Shown here: positions 11,821 to 21,929 of the stretch, piece by piece
How positions within the stretch are numbered: the first letter of the stretch is position 1
Layout of the letters: every line of letters starts with the position of its first letter
Assembly: GCF_026210795.1 (NCBI RefSeq)
Contig: NC_089447.1
Span: 1,552,501-1,616,500 of the forward strand
DNA from: Rhizophagus irregularis
Lineage: Eukaryota > Glomeromycota > Glomeromycetes > Glomerales > Glomeraceae
Length of the DNA: 64,000 bases
Reading direction: 5' to 3'
Position numbers and translations under genes: made by a program
The notes under the pieces: generated by a model
What the model was told of the DNA's origin: nothing
The model's database searches: none
What the model saw: only the letters and a program-made list of their open reading frames with translations

Positions 11821-12835
11821 AACGATTTTTATTCATTATTTGAAATTGTTTTGTAATACTAAAAAATCATCTGATTGATGATCACTTGACTAAATAATAA
11901 GTTGAACAAAAATTTACATTTGCGAAACTTTTAAAATTATTAAATGTAAAAGAACTGTGAAAAAACCCATTTCACTAATAAAAAATCCATTTCTTATATA
12001 TATGGAATTTTTAACATATATTATTAAAAATAAGTATATTTTAATAAAATATAAACTAAAATAAAAATTTAGTAGCTATAAATGTTTATAAAAGTATAAT
12101 AAAAATATCATATAAAAGATGGTATCATAATAGATATTTTCAAACAATAAAAATAATTATTTTATATCAGAGTTTGTATTACCATCTTTAAATGCAAATA
12201 TATCAAGATTCACTGATCCGTTTTCTATAATTTTAGGCTCGTTGGAAAGCCCTTGATCTGGTCTATATGAACAAAAAAAAGCTTGCCGATTGGATCATTA
12301 GATCTGGAGATATTTACGTTTAAAGTTGAAATACAAATTTTTAATATATATAGTAAATGCTAAGAATTATATTAATTTAAAAGAAATATTTACCAAATTA
12401 TAGTATAATAACATTAAATAAAAATTTTTTAATACTCATTCCCAATTTACTGTATATTATATAGTATTTTGTATAATAAAAATGTAATAAAATTAATATT
12501 TTAATTAGAAGTAGACAAATCAGCCCATATGCACATAATACATATAATAGTTTTATAAATTCCTTTAAAAAATATTATATTTTAATATGAATTTATTATT
12601 TTTTTTTTTATAAGTAATTATTATAATTGAAAATCCATGGAAATCTATAAAAAATTTATGAAAATACTATGGAATATTAAATTTCGGCATTTTGTCATTT
12701 AATTTTAAATGTCTAAACTATTTCAGTTTAGTCAAATGACTAAATATTTCAGTTTCGCCCAGAATCTCTAAGGATCATGCTTTTTTCATCGTGCTGATAT
12801 TTTTTTATTAAGCTATAAATAAACTATGATAGCAT
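11821..12835. other. AT-rich intergenic debris
   Basis: No gene is seen. A more complex island at about 12211-12318 (GGCTCGTTGGAAAGCCCTTG, then GGATCATTAGATCTGGAG) stands out from the AT-rich background. It is probably part of a dispersed repeat, but no second copy is present here. Confidence 0.45.
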
Positions 12836-12986
12836 AAGGACAATGACAGATATTACCTAATATCAGTTTATTATAAGAGTTTACCACCTCTCCCCCAGGT
12901 AAGATATCTTATATAGTATATATGTAACCTAGGATTTTCAATTACTCCCCTCCTCCTAGAATATTAGGTAATATCTTCACTGCCCT
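12836..12986. mobile_element. MITE-like element with about 30-bp imperfect inverted ends
   Basis: The left end AAGGACAATGACAGATATTACCTAATAT pairs with the reverse complement of the right end, AGGGCAGTGAAGATATTACCTAATAT, with a perfect 16-bp core. The 150-bp body has no reading frame. No clean target-site duplication was found, so the superfamily is open. Confidence 0.55.
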
Positions 12987-13012
12987 AATTATTATTGATA
13001 TTTTTTCAAATA

Positions 13013-13104
13013 CTAAATACTATGTACTAAATATCAAACTAAATATCAAACTAAATATCATATTAAATATTATACTAAATATCATAAATATCATGTACTA
13101 AATA
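13013..13104. repeat. Short tandem repeat of ACTAAATATCA type
   Basis: At least six degenerate copies of an 11-13 bp unit (TACTAAATATCAAACTAAAT and variants). The same motif resumes right after the neighbouring element, at 14143-14170, so that element probably inserted inside this repeat. Confidence 0.8.
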
Positions 13105-14142
13105 TAAAGCTCTAATTGGATCAGTTCTAATCTGACAACCTGGACTGAAAATTTGGATTGGTTTAGTCTGGGTTGATGCTTCAACCCAGACCATAATATT
13201 TGGTCCAGTTTGGTCCAGTTTTAGATTATAAATTTAACCCAGACTGAATTAAATAGGTTGGAACCAGACCAGACCAACAATAGTTTATATTAAAACTGTT
13301 GCGATTATTTAATTATTAAATAAAAAAAATGTTGCATAATATTTTTTAAACATATTATTATAAAAAATATGTTTGCGCAATGTTTTTTTAATTAATTTAA
13401 AAAAAAAAACGTTATAAAATATTTTTTCTTAGCATATTTGATTAAAAAATATGTTTGCGCAATGTTTTTTAATTAATTTAAAGAAAAAACATTGCAAAAT
13501 GTTTTTTCTTAGCATATTTAATTAAAAAAAATGTTTGCGCAATGTTTTTTAATTAATTTAAAGAAAAAATGTTGCAAAATATTTTTTCTAAGCATATTTA
13601 ATTAAAAAAATGTTTGTGCAATATTTTTTTAATTAATTTAAAGAAAAAACATTGCGAAACATTTTTTCTTAGTATATTTAATTAAAAAAATATTTTCGCA
13701 ACATTTTTTTAATTAATTTAAAAAAATGTTACAAAACGTTTTTAATTAATTTAAAAAAAATGTTGTGAACTATTTTTTCTAAGCATATTTAATTAAAAAA
13801 ATGTTTGCGCAATGTTTTTTTAATTAATTTAAAGAAAAAATGTTGCAAAATGTTTTTTCTAAGCATATTTAATTAAAAAAATGTATGTGTAACATTTTTT
13901 TAATTAACTTAACAAAAAAATGTTGCGAAACATTTTTTCTAAGTAATTATAATTAAAAAAACGGTTTTGCAATGTTTTTTTATTATAGGACTGGACTGGA
14001 TCAGATTAAAATACTAACTGGTACGGTCTGGTCCTAGATTCTCCTTTTAATATAAACTGGACCAGACCAAAATGAATTAATTTTTCGGTTCAGTCTCAGG
14101 TTACTCTCCAACCTGGACCAATCTGGACCATTTAGAGCTTTA
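13105..14142. mobile_element. Non-autonomous hAT-like MITE carrying an internal palindromic minisatellite
   Basis: The ends are TAAAGCTCTAATTGGATCAG (left) and, read on the other strand, TAAAGCTCTAAATGGTCCAG (right), matching at 18 of 20 bases. ACTAAATA flanks the element on both sides (13097-13104 and 14143-14150), giving an 8-bp target duplication, and the terminal TAAAG fits the hAT consensus YARNG. Inside each end lie about 150 bp rich in CTGGTCC/GGACCAG words in both orientations. The core is a tandem array. No transposase frame is present. Caution: the flanking DNA is itself an ACTAAATA-type repeat, so the duplication could be coincidental. Confidence 0.7.
13325..13980. repeat. Minisatellite of about 80 bp, roughly eight copies, each holding a near-palindrome
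   Basis: Units alternate ATGTTTGCGCAATGTTTTTTTA, TTAATTTAAAGAAAAAAT, GTTGCAAAATGTTTTTTCT and AAGCATATTTAATTAAAA. The segment centred on TGCGCA is close to its own reverse complement, so each unit can fold on itself. The array fills the core of the hAT-like MITE. Confidence 0.85.
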
Positions 14143-14150
14143 ACTAAATA

Positions 14151-14399
14151 TCATGTACTAAATATTATACTGCAAATATAGATACTATTTTAATTTATAA
14201 TAAATTTGCTATAATAAATTAACCTTTCCTTTAAGCTTGGAAATTAAACCGCAATTAAATAACTTTTTAAATTAATCAATATTCATTGAAATTTCTAAAA
14301 TGGCTTTTTTAGAGAATTTTGTTGATTTTCGTAAAATACTAAAAAAATAAATTAGACAAATTAATAAGTTACAAAATAAAACATATTAATAAATAAAAT
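14151..14399. other. AT-rich spacer between two elements
   Basis: The ACTAAATATCATGTACT repeat motif continues for about 25 bp after the MITE and is followed by AT-rich sequence with no recognisable feature. Confidence 0.5.
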
Positions 14400-15110
14400 A
14401 CTACCTTCTTTTGCAATTTTAATATTATTGTTTTTTTTTCCAATTACTTGTTCATTATATGAATCTTGACCATTTAATATATCTGGTATTTTTGCCTTAT
14501 CTAATAAATAAAAATTAGATATTTAGTATATTTAGTTAAAACATTAAGTAATTATGATAATTGAATAAATTCTATATACCTAAAGTTGATTTTCTATAAA
14601 TTTAATTTTATCCATAAATTTTCCAATAATCTTATTTTTTTTATCATCAGAAAGTAAGATGTATGATAATAATCCAGTATTAGAGCGGTGTTGAGAAAGT
14701 AATTTTATTTCTTCTTTAGAAATGCCCATTTTTTCACAATTTTAAATAAGTGCACATCGTCCAGAATGGTTAGTGATTTTCCTTCAGCTTAAAGTTAATA
14801 CAGTGACACCTCTCTAATGCACTCTGCCTTCCATGGCCATAGTAAAAAAATAGTAGAATGTGCACTTAGAGAGGGTGTGCATTTATAGAGAGTAAAATAT
14901 TAAGAGCTCTTATAAGTTGGGACCAGGCCCACCATGCACTTAAAGAGAATTTATATAGTGCGTCGTTATAGAAGTGCTGCTTTTATAGAGGTGTCACTGT
15001 ACCAGTAATTTTGCAAATTTCATTTAAAAATGAATTTAATCTTCTGAATCCTACATGTTTTGATTTATACCAAATTTCTTTTTTCAAAGTTAAAATAATA
15101 AATTATATTA
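14400..15110 (-). pseudogene. Tyrosine recombinase-like relic (Crypton/DUF3504 type), C-terminal part, interrupted
   Basis: Read on the minus strand, 15100-15000 encodes an IWYKSKHVGFRRLNSFLNEI-like segment. Beyond the inserted MITE, 14780-14585 encodes NHSGR, then about 25 residues later SQHRSNTGLLSY. This fits the C-terminal catalytic core of tyrosine recombinases: His-x2-Arg, a second His, and the nucleophilic Tyr. The peptide has an in-frame TAA just after the HSGR block and a probable frame change beside the insertion. A final stretch at 14520-14405 (KIPDILNGQDSYNEQVIG) may be a downstream exon. The relic is non-functional. It could derive from a Crypton or from a host-domesticated relative. 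Confidence 0.5.
14801..14999. mobile_element. 199-bp pogo-like (Tc1/mariner) MITE with TA target duplication
   Basis: The element begins CAGTGACACCTCTCTAATGC and ends with the inverted form (GAGGTGTCACTG), flanked on both sides by TA at 14799-14800 and 15000-15001. CAGTG ends with a TA duplication are typical of pogo/Fot1-like members of Tc1/mariner. There is no coding capacity. It lies inside the tyrosine-recombinase relic, so it is younger than that gene. Confidence 0.85.
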
Positions 15111-15327
15111 ATTTTATTAATAAATATTTATAAATATTACTATTAAAATATATTTTTATTTTTATATTTTACTTAATTTCTCATCAAATATTAATTCTAA
15201 AAATGTGATTTTACTACCATTAGATTCGTCTTGTTGAGATGATTCCAATGAGCTATATTTCATCCTTTTCTAATCACTGGATCAAAAGTTAGCAAATTGC
15301 CTGATTGGTAACGGTATTTGGCGAAAA

Positions 15328-15382
15328 TGCCAATCAGTCACCAATCAGCTACCTGATTGGTGACCGATTGGTGACTGATTGA
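15328..15382. repeat. Near-perfect palindrome built from GATTGGTGAC words
   Basis: CAATCAGTCACCAATC at about 15332-15347 is complementary to GATTGGTGACTGATTG at about 15364-15379. An extra GATTGGTGAC copy sits between them, so alternative hairpins are possible. CTGATTGG also occurs just upstream at about 15300. Confidence 0.75.
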
Positions 15383-16424
15383 TGCCTGATTTTTCACTTT
15401 TCGATCTGTGAATTATAAGTTTAGAATCAGAATTTGTTATTCTTATAAAATTTAATTTAATATTTCTTTCAGTTTTTTTTTCCATTTTTTTATAATAATA
15501 CTTTACTAAATTAATACACATCCAGTTTTTGATTTTGGTAATATAATAAAAGGCCATTAAAGTGAAAATTATTCTTAAATGAAATTTAAAAATGTTGATA
15601 TAGATTTTATATGGAATGTATCATATGTATATTCTAAGCTTAAATATGTAATAGTGCAATCAGATAATTTATTATTTAACTGTACCTGATATATGTACAA
15701 GCTGGAACTTTTAGTCTTTAATAATGAACTCTTTATTCAATGACTGGAATTTTTTGTTTAATAAGAATATTCTTATAGCAATATGATATTAGTACAAATT
15801 GTCTGCTTAGCATAAACTGGATTTTTTACTTGCAGTTTTATTCTAATTAATCTTTCTGATATTATAAAAATAAAGTTTATAATATGGTAAACTGGACTTT
15901 TTGATATAAATGCAAATCAAGTACTTCAGACAATTAATCAGCTATTTCACTGTAGGATAAGTTTGCTAATTTACCCTCTAGGTTAAATAATCTGAATTAA
16001 ATTACTCACCTAAAAATTTATATTTTATGTTTCAAAAAAGAAAATAATTTATATTTTATTAAACTCTTATATTTTTACTTTAATAAGAAAATAATATTAA
16101 TTATTTTTATTTTTATTTTTTTTTATTATCATAAATTAATAATTTTAAATAAAAAAGAATAGGTGTGTATTTTGCTTGAGGAAGAATTTCAATAATTTAT
16201 ATTTAATTAAAAACGGAAATAACGAAGGGAAGTTCATTGAAATGTATCACGTGATCGCGAAACTTTCCTCACTGCGGAATAGTTGTTTACCACCGAATCA
16301 CTATATGTCTATATCACGCATATATTTTGTTTTTTTATTTGCACCAACAAAGTACCTGGTATCTTACGGTTTCAATTTGAATCGAAAGAAAATCAATATA
16401 TTTTTTTAATAAGCCTTACTCACA
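15383..16424. other. AT-rich spacer and promoter region of the WD40 gene
   Basis: No credible gene is seen. The last 200 bp become less AT-rich and include TATCACGTGATCGCG near 16246, where CACGTG is an E-box-like palindrome. It lies about 180 bp upstream of the WD40 start codon and may be regulatory. Confidence 0.4.
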
Positions 16425-18768
16425 ATGTCTGATCTTGTGGATGTTGATGACGTTACCATAAATGAAGACATGCATAATTTAGATCTTGAGTGGCCTTGTA
16501 TGTTAATTTGAACAAATTGAACCGCTTGTTTTGTTCTCGTCTTCTCTTATACTCTCCTTGGTAATAAATGTTTATAAAATAATAGGTACAGAAAACAGTT
16601 CTTCGGAAAGAAAACGTTCTTGGTATTGGGTAAGTATACAAATTTGTCGATTTATCTTTCTTTATAATGTATGCTTATATTGAAATATCTTTTTAGCTCC
16701 GTGAGGTCACTGCCCAAGACGCAGAAAATGGGATGGATGTGGTACAATATCTTATTGATTTTCGTTATCAATTTTTAAGTAACATGCAATTGCTAAAGAA
16801 TGATTTACTATAGCAAGGAATTACATGGGACGCCTTTAATGTAACACGTCAAAGATATCGCGAACTTCGGTTCGTCTTTTTTTTTTGTTTGCTATACTAA
16901 AATTTTTAAATGAAATAATTATTAAAATTAATATCGATTACATTTTTTTTTCTTAGTCTCATAGATTATAAGAACTATGAAAACGTTCAGAGACCGCATG
17001 ATGATTTGAAAAAGGTTTGAATATTTTACATATTTACAACTTATGTTAGAAATTTAGATCGGTTTGTTTAAATTACGCGATTTTTTTAGGAAATTAAATC
17101 GGTTCGAACAGATGCACAATTCTATAAGTTCAAGTATACCACTTTGCCACATAGATGCTTTATTGTCCATTTTCAGTTACGAAATTTGTTATGGGCAACT
17201 GGAAGAAATGATGTATTCTACACACGTGAGTATTTTTTATCGAAAAAAGGACTTTGTTGTGTAGTATCAAGCTATTAACCGGCCTATTATTCCCTTTATA
17301 GATTCTCCTCGTATTGGACATTGGAATTCAGTAATGAAAAAATCAAAAGTTGCATTGGATTTGAGCTATAACAATCGTAGTGCCGAAACACCGTTTGAAA
17401 TTAGCACAATTGCTTGCAAGTACAATTATCTGCTTGTTGGTGGTATGATGTCAAAGTTTATTAAAATTTAATGATTTGCACGTTACAGTTTTGCGAAATA
17501 TCTCACAACTATTACATAGGATTATATGGTGAATATGCATGCAGACGTCTTGATGCAGAACCAGTTCAATTTGGCACTATAACTACTGATACAAATGGAA
17601 TAACAAATCATATGGATATTATCGAATCGAGAACTGGAAGTTAGTTTGTTATTTAAATAATCTTTCAAAAAGGAAGTTATGTAAATGTGTATATTTATAT
17701 ATTTTTGCATTAAATAGGTATTGTATCAGTGATATCTAGCAATGATAAAAAATCCAGAATTATGGATCTTGCGACAACAAGATTTATTGAGACTTATGAT
17801 TTTGAATGGGCAGTTAATGTATGCTTCTAATTATAACTATATAATTTTTATTTATTATTTATACTTACCTTCTTTATTTATTCATAGTGCACTTCGGTTA
17901 ATCCGAACAAAGATTTATTATGTGTTGTTGGGGATAACACGGACGCTGTAGTTGTAAGCTCAGATACTGGAAAGAGTATGTTTGTCTAATTTAATATATT
18001 TTCTTCTCTATATTTTTAGTCCATGAATTAACTTTCCTTTTGTAGCTATAACAACTTTGAAAGGACATTTTGATTATTCTTTTGCTTGCTGCTGGAGTCC
18101 TGATGGAAAGATAATTGCGACAGGGAATCAAGGTACGTGATTGATATTGCAATTTATTATCTTTCACATTTGTAATGGTAAATGACTTGTAAACTCTTGT
18201 GGATAATATAAGATAAAACAACCAGGTAGGATTACAACCCGAAAATTTGATGGCAAATTTCTTTTGGTTGGAACGCTAAAAATGATATCTATCATTTATA
18301 GGCTATATGATATAAGAAATATGTCTAAGGCGTTTGATGTATTGGGTGCCAAGATTGGAGCTGTGAGGTCACTTCATTTTTCTGAAGACGGACGTTATTT
18401 AGCAATGGCAGGTTAGTTGATATAGTAATTAAATTTTATATAAAATAGAAAAGATTTTTTTTGACTTTTGAATTTTCCCAGAACCTGCCGATTTCGTTCA
18501 CATATTCGACGCACATACATTTGAACGGTCTCAAGTGATCGATTTGTTTGGCGAAATTGCTGGTGTAACATTTACTCCTGATACGGATGGTTTATACATA
18601 GCAAATGCCGATGAAAATTATGGGTTTGTTATAATGCTTAGAATTACTTTTAATTTATTTCATTTATAATAATTTATTATATAACTCTTCTTTTATTTTC
18701 ATTATAGGTGTATTTTGGAATATGAAAAGATTTCATCAATTAATGACGTTGGAAACATTTTTCTATGA
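16425..18768 (+). CDS. WD40-repeat protein with DUF2415-type C-terminal region (SPAC2A9.03 family)
   Basis: About 424 residues from some 14 exons, all joining in phase, from ATG at 16425 to TGA at 18768. The N terminus is acidic (MSDLVDVDDVTINEDMHNLD). WD40-like repeats follow, with clear ones at LKGHFDYSFACCWSPDGKII, VRSLHFSEDGRYLAMA and FVHIFDAHTFERSQVIDLFG. The NTDAVVVSSDTGK block is typical of the uncharacterised WD family named after fission-yeast SPAC2A9.03. WD propellers usually act as protein-binding scaffolds; the specific role is unknown. One internal exon is only 13 nt (18213-18225), supplying KTTR between NQD and LYDIRN. The gene appears intact and marks the border of the gene-dense part. 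Confidence 0.85.
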
Positions 18769-19967
18769 TTTGTTATATTACTAATTAGGACACTTAAACT
18801 AGTTTAGGAACTACATTTATTTTTTTTTCTTTAATTTTTATTGCAATTGTATAATACCGTCAATCGTCAATACTGTTACTACCATCCGCTCTCATTCTTT
18901 CAATACTATACTCATGACATTTGAAATGCAAAATTACAAAGAATTTTTATTCCGTATTTGGTTATCATATTTTATTTATTATTGAGCGTTGAAATACACT
19001 ATTTATGTTAAGAGAAATTGGTAGGAGAACGCGAAAGATCTTTTATATTTAACAGAACAATTGAATTTTTTCTTTCATTAAAATGTCGGGAGAAAAATAA
19101 ATTATATTTGGTTTGGTTACAAGTCATATCTTCGTCCTATTTTTTGGGATCATTTAATAACATCTGACATTGAACCGAATTAAGGCGAAATATATAAAAA
19201 ACTTTAGATATAGAATTAAAAAACTTTAATAAATGGCAGGATTGATTAATTATATCGAAGATGGGCACGTAGTATATTATTAAAGATTTAATTTTGTCAA
19301 TTACAATAAAAATCATACATGAAAATTGCTTAGCTAATAGTACAACAGCTCAGCAGTTGTGCTTAATGCTAGCATAAAATAATAATCATGTAATTCATTT
19401 ATGATCATAAATTTTACTATTATAATAAATAAATCACAATTTACATTCAAACAAATAAAATAAAAATCCCACTTGTCATTTAATAAAATTTGCCTACCTT
19501 GATATTAACCAACCTGATAAAATAGATTAAAATTCCTGGTATAGTTGTACAATAAAATTTTTTTTTTTATAGAAAAAAATATATATATCTAGTAATATAT
19601 AAACAGAATCAAAGAATATACAAACCCCAACCAAGTAGTAATGAAATTGTCGGAAGATAAAGAATCAAAAAAGGTTGAATAAACCCATTTAATTTTTTTT
19701 TTTTTTTAATCAACCGACAGAGAAAAAAAGGTTACAATAATAAAAAAAAAAGGTACATCTCTTGGTACGAGAAAAAAATCTTGACAACGCACAAGGTAAC
19801 ATAAACGATTGAAATATAACGAAATCCTCAATTTCTCTGTCTTGACTGCTTACCGGATTTATTTTCTTACCAGAGTTCCTGCCAACACTAGAAGTGAATC
19901 TAAAACATTGAGGACTGATACGCATATAAAATGTGTAAGATCCAACGTATAAAAAACCAATATCCCA
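18769..19967. other. Intergenic region between convergent genes
   Basis: About 1.2 kb holding the 3' ends of the WD40 gene (plus) and the BuGZ-like gene (minus). It is AT-rich with long A and T runs. No gene or repeat is recognised. Confidence 0.6.
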
Positions 19968-21509
19968 TCACACAACCCTCCCTTTAAGATTTGCAACACG
20001 TGATTGGACAGATATATCGAGAGCATGCACCTGCTGTCTGAATTGATCCTCATTGTATCTATATTTTTCAAGTTCTGCTCTTTTCTCTTCCTATTAACAT
20101 AGGAATATATTAATATGCGTAGTATAGATTTATCATAAAATAAAATTAATTAAACTTGAATGGACATACCATCGAGACTTCGTTATCGCTATAAACTAAT
20201 ACAACTTTCGGCACTGTTTTTTGGGCTGTTTGTTGGGTATTTGATTGTATTATATTCGTCGTGGTTTCATTTGAAGTCATTGTATCACCTACAGAAGGAA
20301 CTGTTGAAGTAGGAGCAGTCTCTTGATATTGAGTAATAGTAGTATTTGTAGCTGATGCTCCAGTATAAGCAGTATAAGAATGCTGACCCGATGGAGACAT
20401 TCCAGAAACTGTAGCATGCGGAACTTGCGGATAAATTTGAGATGCGGATGCGACACTATTTGCCGGGCGGGATGGATAAATCGCAGATTGTCCGGTTGTA
20501 GCTGGTTGAATTTGCCCATATAATGGTTGGCTAACACCCGACACTGAGGGACGCCATGGCTGACTAGGTATAACTGGTAGAGATTGTCCAGGAATTTGAC
20601 TTTAAAAGAAAAAATATGGGTAATTATATTTGTATTTAAGATAAAATCGTGAAATCTTTATTTTTTACTTACTTTGGTCGATATGGAGTTACGGGTGAAT
20701 ATGTTTGCCCTGAATTAACACCAGGTCTTTGATAAAATTGACTATATTGGTGAGGCATTAATGATGGCATATTTTGTTGTGTGGTAGAATAACTGGAATA
20801 AGAGAAAGGTTGTCCTGTTGTCGAACTATTTTGCATCATTGCTTGATGCTGAGCAAGTTGTTTTTTAATTTCCTCACTAGAAAGTTCCATAGGTTCTTCA
20901 GTTTTAATTTTCTTTGTTGGCTGGTCAGTTTCAAGTGCATGCATATGAGCTATCATATCAGCTTGAGGAATTCCTTCCATACCGAAAATCTCTACATCCG
21001 TTGATTCTCGTCCTTTCAATGCATTTGGGACTCTATAATCAGATTAAATATTAAATAAATAATTAAGCAATTAGATTTCAAATATATTTTCACTTTGACT
21101 TAAATAAAAAAACTCAACAATAACACTATGAACTAGCCTTAATTTAAAATATATTTTATGAGCTTTGAAATTGGAATAAAAATTAAAATACATCAAAAAG
21201 TTAACAGCAAAAATTATATATATTTATGGAAATTATAATTCTTACGTGTCAATTGTTTCTTTATGAACTTGGGCAACATGAACCACCATTCCGCCCGCTG
21301 TATTCAATTTTTTATTGCAATGGGGGCACTTAAAGTGTTTGGCTTTTTGATGTTGGATTAATACTTTTTCATCCTCAAAATCTCTTTCACAATACCTATA
21401 GATAAATTATAAATTATAATTTTTTTCTTGATAAACAAATCGCGTAATTTTTAAGCGTAACTTACCAGCACCAAGGACGAACAACTTTCTTATTTTTTTT
21501 CTTTCCCAT
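19968..21509 (-). CDS. ZNF207: BuGZ/ZNF207-like C2H2 zinc-finger protein
   Basis: Five exons (21509-21466, 21395-21246, 21032-20673, 20599-20170, 20090-19968) join in phase to 368 residues. The N terminus holds two C2H2-type fingers: [19 protein letters not shown], then [35 protein letters not shown] and [13 protein letters not shown] follow, as in animal ZNF207/BuGZ. The middle is disordered and rich in Pro, Ser, Thr, Gln and Tyr, and the C terminus ([18 protein letters not shown]) resembles the GLEBS region that binds Bub3. In animals BuGZ stabilises Bub3 and supports spindle assembly and kinetochore attachment, partly through phase separation of its low-complexity region. The fungal role is inferred by homology. 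Confidence 0.85.
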
Positions 21510-21929
21510 TTCTTAAAGCTGAGTTTGTTCTGTAATAGGAAAGTTTATATAAATAAACAATAAACGTGCTAAATTTGATTTGTCATGAAATAACGCAGCG
21601 AATAATAATTAGCATTAAAGCTCACTTTAAAGAAGCGTTTATTGTTATAAAATTTGTATGGACTTGACTAGTAATAATTAATATGAGATCATCGCTTTTT
21701 AGTGTATCATATGATCACATTGAGCACAGATGCATGGATGTAAAAATTTTTTATTATATTTACTATTAAAATATTCTTTAAAGTGATTATCAATCACTAA
21801 ATGAACTAAATGATTAGCTAAATAGTGTATTCTTAACAGTTAATTAATTTTTTAGAAAAAAAGTGTTTGATTTACAAATAACTAAAATATGACATCGTCA
21901 CGTGACTTGGATATGTTTATATTTTCTTG

